This document shows positions 5,150 through 9,110 of a stretch of DNA of 9,110 nt, piece after piece (position 1 is the stretch's first letter; every line of letters begins with the position of its first letter). This DNA comes from an uncultured bacterium (GTDB lineage Bacteria; Cyanobacteriota; Vampirovibrionia; Gastranaerophilales; Gastranaerophilaceae). A program made the position numbers and the translations under genes. Location: contig CABQIM010000075.1 of the NCBI GenBank assembly GCA_902464375.1, positions 1-9,110 of the forward strand, in the 5' to 3' direction. The notes beneath the pieces were generated by a model. The model was given only the letters and a program-made list of their open reading frames with translations, had not been told where the DNA came from and ran no database searches.

Positions 5150-7330
5150 GTGACACAGATTAATCCAAATGTTAATTATAATCCATATAATGTTTATCCG
5201 CAGCAGAATCAAGCTCAGCCGGTTCGTTTGCCAAGCTATTACAGAGTTGCTGCTCAAAACTCAGATAGACCAACTGTTAAGGATATGATAAAAGAAAATC
5301 CTATTTATGATATGGCATTAAAACCATTCGTAGAACATCCATTAGCAGTATTAGCAACTTGGTTAGGCTTGGGTGTAGCACTTGATGCTTATTCGGATGC
5401 AAATAGAGGTGACTATAACAAATCTCTTGTAAAAAAAGCTGCAAATTTAGGTGATAAAATTCAAAATTCTAAAATGATTCAAAATAAACCTGTTCAGACT
5501 GTTTTGAATGGCATTGGTTCTGTAGGTAAAGCTGGTGGAAAAGTTGTTAACAACAGCGCAATTTTAAGAGCAATGAAAGAAACTCCTACTATGCCAGAGT
5601 GGTCAATGGTTAAATCACAAATGTTTAACCAAAAACAAGAAGTTGTTCAAGATTTTATTAGAATTGTTGATACTCTAAAGCTCGATACTAACCAACTCCC
5701 AGGATTAAAGGATGTTGGGCTTAATGATACAGAAAAAGAGATGTTGAAAAGAGTATTTAATACTCAAAAGATTTCTCAAATACCTGAACAAGAAGCTGTA
5801 AATCATGTTTTGTTAAATCGTTTGGGTAAATCACCGGCAGAAATTGAAAAAATTCAAAAAATGGGTGCTGTTTCTACAAAAGCGGTAAAAGAAGAAATTC
5901 TCAAAGAAATGGGACTTACTACAGAAAAAATCAAACTTATAAAAGATGATGTTTATGGTAAGTATATAAATGATGTTAAGGTTGCTACCGGTAAAGTAAA
6001 AGGTAAGGTCAGAATGGGCGCAGGACATTATGATTGGATGGGCTCATTTACAAAACCTTTTGAAAGAACTATCGGATGTGATGAAGTTTATAATAAATTA
6101 CACAGCATGTCAGATGGTGCAAAAACCGGAACCGGCAGATTTATGTCAAAAGCTATGCAAATGGTTCATAGAGGCTTGACATTTGGCAACGGTAAACTTG
6201 GCGCATTGATATTTATCGCACCGCTTCTTGTAGAATTGGGAATTAGTGTTGGTAAAGCAGATAAAGATCAAAAAGTCGGTACTGCTGCTAATGGTTTTGT
6301 AGATAATATTTCTTGGGTATTTACATTCCCTCTTGCATTAAAGATGTTGCACTCTGTTGGCGGTATTAAATTAACCGGCATGGGTAAAGATAAAGTAGAA
6401 CAATATAGAAAAATTGTAGAAGATTTTAATAAACGTGTTGAGCCAATGATTGAAGAAAACGGTATCAAGATGGCAAATCCGAATACTTTCAAAAATAAAA
6501 TGGAATATGATATTGCAAGACGTAAGGTTGAAGCACAATTAAAAGATTTGAAGACTGTAAAAGGACAAAATATATTCACTAGAGGTCTTAGAAAAGTTGC
6601 AGGCATTCTAACTCCTGATTTGTGTAAATTAAACAGTTATAGAAATTCTAATCCAGTAGCTAATACAGCAAGAAAAATCCCAGCATTTATGCGTAATATG
6701 GTAGGTGTTCCAACAAGAGTTGTTCTTTGGGCTGGTTTATCAATGGCTGTATTAGGTGGTGCTCTTACAAAAATTACAAGCTCAATTTTTGGTAAGTCTT
6801 ACGATTCTATGAAAGAAGATGAAAGAAAAGACGAAAAGAAAAAACAAGAAGAATTTCTAAGGCAAGATTTGAATCAAAGAATGGTTGATGCTCAACGAGC
6901 AAAAGTTTATGGTAATTCGCAACAAGTTGCAATGCAGCCTAAGGCTTCTGCAAATAATGTTGCATCAAGAGGTCGTGCCCAAGCAAATATCCAAAACAAT
7001 ATTCAGAATCCACAAGTAGTAGTTCAGGAGCCTCAAGAATATCAAGAAGAAAAAGTTGATAATTACACATACATTCCTTCTCAGGATTCAACAATCCCTC
7101 AACCAAAGAAACAAGGTAAAGTTGATAATTATACTTACATCCCGTCATCAGAATGTACTATAAAGTCTGATAAGGTTAATGAAAACCAAAGAAGATATAT
7201 TCCATCCCAAGCTGCTGCGAATATCCAAAAAACATATGACAATTCCGGCATGCAATCAGTGCTAGATAGAGCTCAAAAAGCTGAAGATAAAGCTCAAAGA
7301 GTACTTGCCGGTAATTTTGATGGAATGTAA
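5150..7330 (+). CDS. Uncharacterised 726-aa multi-segment protein with repeated YIPS tail motifs
   Basis: No named family recognised. The N-terminus (1-30) is Asn/Tyr/Pro/Gln-rich (NYNPYNVYPQQ) without a signal peptide. Hydrophobic stretches lie at about 64-79, 349-367, 384-400 and 521-547, so it may be membrane-associated, with long charged helical stretches between. Residues 551-585 are strongly charged and coiled-coil-like (KEDERKDEKKKQEE). Residues 590-634 are Gln/Asn-rich. The tail carries KVDNYTYIPS twice (635-644, 657-666) and RRYIPSQ (681-687). G348-K-L-G-A-L starts a hydrophobic stretch that leads to V384-D-N-I-S-W389, resembling G293-K-T-F-A-L and V-A-D-G-I-G-W in the 445-aa protein, so the two may be distant paralogues. 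The GTG start is chosen because it heads the low-complexity segment and lies 8 nt after AAAAGG. It is a single gene, followed by a terminator at 7405-7425. Function unknown; a structural or surface/envelope role is only a guess. Confidence 0.82.
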   Translation: MTQINPNVNYNPYNVYPQQNQAQPVRLPSYYRVAAQNSDRPTVKDMIKENPIYDMALKPFVEHPLAVLATWLGLGVALDAYSDANRGDYNKSLVKKAANLGDKIQNSKMIQNKPVQTVLNGIGSVGKAGGKVVNNSAILRAMKETPTMPEWSMVKSQMFNQKQEVVQDFIRIVDTLKLDTNQLPGLKDVGLNDTEKEMLKRVFNTQKISQIPEQEAVNHVLLNRLGKSPAEIEKIQKMGAVSTKAVKEEILKEMGLTTEKIKLIKDDVYGKYINDVKVATGKVKGKVRMGAGHYDWMGSFTKPFERTIGCDEVYNKLHSMSDGAKTGTGRFMSKAMQMVHRGLTFGNGKLGALIFIAPLLVELGISVGKADKDQKVGTAANGFVDNISWVFTFPLALKMLHSVGGIKLTGMGKDKVEQYRKIVEDFNKRVEPMIEENGIKMANPNTFKNKMEYDIARRKVEAQLKDLKTVKGQNIFTRGLRKVAGILTPDLCKLNSYRNSNPVANTARKIPAFMRNMVGVPTRVVLWAGLSMAVLGGALTKITSSIFGKSYDSMKEDERKDEKKKQEEFLRQDLNQRMVDAQRAKVYGNSQQVAMQPKASANNVASRGRAQANIQNNIQNPQVVVQEPQEYQEEKVDNYTYIPSQDSTIPQPKKQGKVDNYTYIPSSECTIKSDKVNENQRRYIPSQAAANIQKTYDNSGMQSVLDRAQKAEDKAQRVLAGNFDGM
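7052..7210 (+). repeat. In-frame tandem repeat encoding YIPS motifs
   Basis: Two units encode KVDNYTYIPS followed by [QS]-[DE]-[SC]-T-I, 22 residues apart. A third, reduced unit encodes RRYIPSQ 20 residues later. The first two units differ at several third codon positions (for example ACA-TAC-ATT against ACT-TAC-ATC) while the core peptide is unchanged. This suggests the peptide is under selection and is not a recent duplication. Confidence 0.75.
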
Positions 7331-7345
7331 TACTTTAAAGTAATT

Positions 7346-7461
7346 GTTAGCACATTTCACGCTTCGGCAATGGTTACAAAATAATCTTTCTAGACGCACG
7401 TTCCCTCTCCTAGGGGGAGTTTTATACTTTACTTACAAGAGTTAGCGCGTTTCACGCTTCG
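7346..7461 (+). repeat. 21-nt direct repeat pair
   Basis: Positions 7346-7366 and 7441-7461 are the same 21-nt word with two differences: GTTAGC, variable C-flanking bases, then TTTCACGCTTCG. They sit 95 nt apart on either side of the 7405-7425 hairpin, in the gap after the 726-aa gene. Their role is unknown; they may be edges of an insertion or part of the GC-rich repeat family. Confidence 0.6.
7405..7425 (+). terminator. Intrinsic terminator after the 726-aa gene
   Basis: CTCTCC (7405-7410) pairs with GGGGAG (7414-7419) through six pairs, one of them G-T, around a TAG loop, and is followed by TTTTAT. It lies about 75 nt after the stop codon. The same TAGGGGGAG word occurs in the inverted repeat copy at the window end, so the terminator may be supplied by the repeat itself. 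Confidence 0.6.
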
Positions 7462-7661
7462 CCCTTGAGGTGAGAGCGGATTTTCGGTATGGCGTTAGCC
7501 CGTAAGGTGGAGGTCAGACGTTACTCTGCCGACACCCCGAATAATCCAAGACAAGCTGGGCTGAGCCCTGATGAGGGTGGATATAGATATGTTCTCTTCC
7601 CCAGTGGGTTCGTCCCCTCACCCGAATTTCTAAACTCACTAATGTTCATTAAGAAATTCTA

Positions 7662-7684
7662 CCCTCTCCCACAAGGGGCGAGGG
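7662..7684. other. REP-like hairpin at the 3-prime end of the sigma operon
   Basis: CCCTCTCCC and GGGGCGAGGG pair around ACAA with one internal mismatch. The hairpin sits 12 nt past the anti-sigma stop codon (minus strand) and lacks a strong T-run on that side. It could stabilise or weakly terminate the operon mRNA. An identical 23-nt word lies at 8937-8959 in the opposite direction. Confidence 0.6.
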
Positions 7685-7696
7685 TTAGTTTATTTA

Positions 7697-8230
7697 CTAC
7701 AAAGTCAGTGAGAACACTATAATTGCAGCAAGAACTAACACCGTCATTATAAAAGCAAATGCAAGTTTTAATACCGGATGAAAAGATAAATTGTATTCGT
7801 CTTGCGGACTAAGCTGTTTAATCACATTTTTTGTGAAATCCTTCTTTGCTTCAGATTTCGATTTACTGAAAGATTCGCTCATAAGTCGGCGGATGTTATA
7901 AGTGTCTTCTAGTTCTTTGCGTGCTTTTTTGTTGTTAATAGTGTATTTTTTTATCTTGATATTTTCTTCTGCCGGAAGCTCGTTATCTACGTATGCAGAA
8001 AGGTTGTTTTGAAAAATGCGGTATTGACTTTTTGTAGCAGGACACAACTCTTCTTTTTCATCGAAACCTGATTTTAAATCGTCGAGCATTCCTTTTATAA
8101 TGTTGTATTTTGAACGACATGCCGAGCAAGTCTGTAAATGCTCTTCAACTTTTGTTTTTAGTGCATTACTCAAATCACCTTCTATATAGAATGATATTAA
8201 TACATCCATCTGTGCACATGTAATTTCCAT
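7697..8230 (-). CDS. Membrane-tethered zinc-finger anti-sigma factor
   Basis: This 177-aa protein probably binds and holds the sigma factor encoded just upstream. The N-terminal domain has the ZAS zinc motif C5...H31-x3-C35-x2-C38. A second, diverged copy follows: L77-S-A-Y-V-D-N-E-L aligns with L11-I-S-F-Y-I-E-G-D, and the distance from Tyr to the ligand position (16 residues) is identical. The ligands are lost, with His to Y96, Cys to N100 and Cys to A103, although R104-x-E-L is kept. After a charged linker a single hydrophobic helix (about 153-176) ends the protein, so there is almost no domain outside the membrane to sense a signal. The start is ATG with AAGGAG 5 nt upstream; this site overlaps the sigma stop codon and the gap is 9 nt, so the genes are translationally linked. 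The signal that releases sigma is unknown. Confidence 0.88.
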   Translation of the reverse strand: MEITCAQMDVLISFYIEGDLSNALKTKVEEHLQTCSACRSKYNIIKGMLDDLKSGFDEKEELCPATKSQYRIFQNNLSAYVDNELPAEENIKIKKYTINNKKARKELEDTYNIRRLMSESFSKSKSEAKKDFTKNVIKQLSPQDEYNLSFHPVLKLAFAFIMTVLVLAAIIVFSLTL

Positions 8231-8235
8231 AAAAA

Positions 8236-8241
8236 CTCCTT
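8236..8241 (-). promoter_or_regulatory. Ribosome binding site of the anti-sigma gene, overlapping the sigma stop
   Basis: On the minus strand AAGGAG overlaps the TAA stop of the sigma gene (8240-8242) and lies 5 nt before the ATG. This arrangement favours coupled, balanced synthesis of sigma and anti-sigma. Confidence 0.85.
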
Positions 8242-8818
8242 ATATAAACTCTTTTAACTCTTGCTGTAATTTTATTCGGGCTCTGGATATTCTGGATTTA
8301 ACTGTCCCGAGCGCTGTATTTGTAATTTTTGCGATGTCTTCGTAGCTCAATCCTTCGTATTCTCTTAGTACGATAACAAGTCGTAGATTTTCCGGAAGGC
8401 TTAAAAGAGCTGCTCGAATTAACTTTTCCATTTCTGCAAAAAGACATTTCTCCCCCGGTTCGCATCCTATTTTATCTTTAATCTCTAATAGCTTGTCGTT
8501 ATCGAGTTCAAGTTCTTTATCTCCGGCATGTTTTTTGATGTAATCATAAAAAATATTTGTAACAATCTGGTTGAGCCATGATTTGAAGCTTGCAGGATTT
8601 TTTAGCGTTGTTATATTTTTTGACATGCGAACAAGTGTCTCTTGTGTTAAATCTGCAATGTCCTGTCTTTTGGTGGTAAGATAAGTGAACATAACAAATA
8701 TGTTTTTTTGGACACGACGAATTAACTCTTCAAGAGCGTCTGGGTTGCCATTCTTGGCGAAAGTTATGAGTGTATAAATATCCCTTTTTTTGAACCTGTT
8801 TTTAGACATCTTACACAC
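8240..8818 (-). CDS. ECF-type RNA polymerase sigma factor
   Basis: This 192-aa sigma-70 family protein directs RNA polymerase to a small promoter set. Region 2 spans about 28-96, with the core-binding D53-I-A-D-L-T-Q-E-T-L-V-R-M helix and F78-K-S-W-L-N-Q-I-V-T-N. Region 4 spans about 135-187, with L-P-E-N-L-R-L-V-I-V-L-R-E-Y-E-G-L-S-Y-E-D-I-A (141-163) and a DNA-reading helix G171-T-V-K-S-R-I-S-R-A-R. Regions 1 and 3 are absent, as in ECF sigmas. It is the first gene of an operon with its anti-sigma. The GTG start at 8816-8818 has no Shine-Dalgarno site; the ATG three codons inside (8807-8809) is an alternative and also lacks a good site. Targets cannot be named from this window; self-regulation is usual for the family. 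Confidence 0.93.
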   Translation of the reverse strand: MCKMSKNRFKKRDIYTLITFAKNGNPDALEELIRRVQKNIFVMFTYLTTKRQDIADLTQETLVRMSKNITTLKNPASFKSWLNQIVTNIFYDYIKKHAGDKELELDNDKLLEIKDKIGCEPGEKCLFAEMEKLIRAALLSLPENLRLVIVLREYEGLSYEDIAKITNTALGTVKSRISRARIKLQQELKEFI

Positions 8819-8855
8819 ATTATATTTATGTGCAGGATAAAATATATTGCCTGCA
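8819..8855 (-). promoter_or_regulatory. Candidate promoter and operator of the sigma/anti-sigma operon
   Basis: A perfect TATAAT (8819-8824, minus strand) directly abuts the GTG start. Just upstream, TGCAGG (8831-8836) and CCTGCA (8850-8855) form a perfect 6-bp inverted repeat with a 13-nt AT-rich spacer, placed where a regulator would cover the promoter. The sequence 17 bp before TATAAT is ATATAT, a poor -35, so activation or another sigma may be needed. Confidence 0.4.
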
Positions 8856-8900
8856 TGAGTAGATGAAAGATAAAACCTGAAAATGTGAAAATAAGCATGA

Positions 8901-9110
8901 CGCCTCCTCTCTCCAAGGGGGAACGGATTTACATTCCCCTCGCCCCTTGTGGGAGAGGGAGCAGTTGTGTTTGAGCTGCGCGAAAACTACAAATGCGGGT
9001 GAGGGGATGAGCCCACTGGGGAAGATAACAACTCTCATCAGGGGTATGTTTAGTATTTCCCTTACGGGTAAGCCCCCACCCTAGCCCTCCCCCTATAAAG
9101 GGAGGGGATG
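8901..9110 (-). repeat. GC-rich dispersed repeat, copy B (inverted, runs off the window)
   Basis: This is the reverse-oriented partner of copy A. It contains a 23-nt hairpin identical to that at 7662-7684 (8937-8959), the 29-nt block with two differences (8996-9024), CCCTGATGAGAG (9032-9043), a CTTAC-GG-GTAAG palindrome (9061-9072), and a terminal 7-bp hairpin (CCCTCCC 9085-9091, GGGAGGG 9100-9106). An extra pyrimidine/purine-rich stretch (8901-8922) follows the shared hairpin and is absent from copy A. The open frame at 8826-9038 is repeat-derived. Together with the promoter region this accounts for the whole gap from 8819 to the window end. Confidence 0.85.

Larger units (their letters stand above)
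7401..7684 (+). repeat. GC-rich dispersed repeat, copy A
   Basis: This block stands out against the AT-rich genes. In order it holds a TAGGGGGAG hairpin, CCCGTAAGG (7499-7507), CCCTGATGAGGG (7566-7577), a 29-nt block (7596-7624), and a hairpin at 7662-7684. All recur as the reverse complement in copy B (8901-9110). The 29-nt block differs at two positions and the last hairpin is identical over 23 nt; the stretches between are diverged or carry insertions. The copy ends 12 nt before the stop codon of the anti-sigma gene. An open frame through it (7489-7722) is treated as repeat-derived and not a gene. This and the terminator account for most of the 366-nt gap. Confidence 0.85.

Noticed and set aside
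6268..6606. Minus-strand 112-aa open frame inside the 726-aa gene
   Set aside because: It is a shadow frame of a long gene with consistent coding sense on the plus strand, with no ribosome binding site or domain of its own.
7331..7342. TACTTTAAAGTA palindrome right after the 726-aa stop
   Set aside because: It has no loop and no T-run, so it is not a terminator. A 12-nt AT-rich palindrome is likely by chance here.
7489..7722. 77-aa plus-strand open frame
   Set aside because: It runs through repeat copy A and into the anti-sigma gene on the other strand. Its FPSGFVPSPEF segment matches FPSGLIPSPAF from the other repeat copy only because the DNA is repeated, and the differences fall at first and second codon positions, not third positions.
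8819..8851. Similarity of the sigma upstream region (GGCAAT...TATAAT) to the modules before 1434 and 5150, suggesting they are targets of this sigma
   Set aside because: Only GGCAAT and a TATA-like word are shared, and the spacing differs by a base or more. This is too little in AT-rich DNA to claim a regulon, though a genome-wide motif search could revive it.
8826..9038. 70-aa minus-strand open frame upstream of sigma
   Set aside because: It is made mostly of repeat copy B and the sigma promoter region, has no ribosome binding site or recognisable domain, and is best explained as a repeat-derived frame.
7401..9110. CRISPR or transposon with transposase
   Set aside because: The repeats are two inverted, mosaic copies with no regular spacers, and no transposase, integrase or Cas gene is present in the window.

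Overview
The window is AT-rich apart from two GC-rich repeat blocks. It looks like a chromosomal piece of an uncultured gut-type bacterium of the Cyanobacteria-sister lineage (Gastranaerophilales/Melainabacteria, class Vampirovibrionia). This placement is an inference. It rests on base composition and codon use, on a penicillin-recognising enzyme with the hallmarks of the cyanobacterial PBP-A family, and on two large proteins with Asn/Tyr/Pro-rich N-termini that I recognise in style, but not by name, from that group. No tRNA, rRNA, CRISPR array, transposase or phage gene is visible.

Layout. (1) 1-1251, minus strand: a membrane-anchored serine penicillin-recognising enzyme with its own terminator, ribosome binding site and promoter. 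(2) 1252-1433: a divergent intergenic region with a minus-strand promoter, a perfect 10-bp inverted repeat and a plus-strand promoter-like module. (3) 1434-2771, plus: an unrecognised 445-aa protein with a striking double glycine zipper. (4) 2835-5006, plus: ilvD (branched-chain amino acid synthesis) joined with no gap to a 5-formyltetrahydrofolate cyclo-ligase gene. (5) 5150-7330, plus: an unrecognised 726-aa protein with several hydrophobic segments and a C-terminal tail carrying repeated YIPS motifs. Its upstream region matches that of the 445-aa gene in sequence and spacing. (6) 7331-7696: non-coding, with a terminator and a GC-rich repeat. (7) 7697-8818, minus: an operon of an ECF sigma factor and a membrane-tethered zinc-finger anti-sigma factor. 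(8) 8819-9110: non-coding, with a candidate operator and a second, inverted copy of the GC-rich repeat that runs off the window.

How the parts may work together. The ilvD/cyclo-ligase pair is housekeeping metabolism. The sigma/anti-sigma pair is a self-contained regulatory switch, and inverted copies of one repeat family bracket it. The two unrecognised proteins share a 5-prime control module, similar first codons, a low-complexity N-terminus and a hydrophobic segment followed by a D-x-I-x-W motif. They are the best candidates here for an undescribed, lineage-specific and probably membrane-associated system. No function can be assigned to them from sequence alone.
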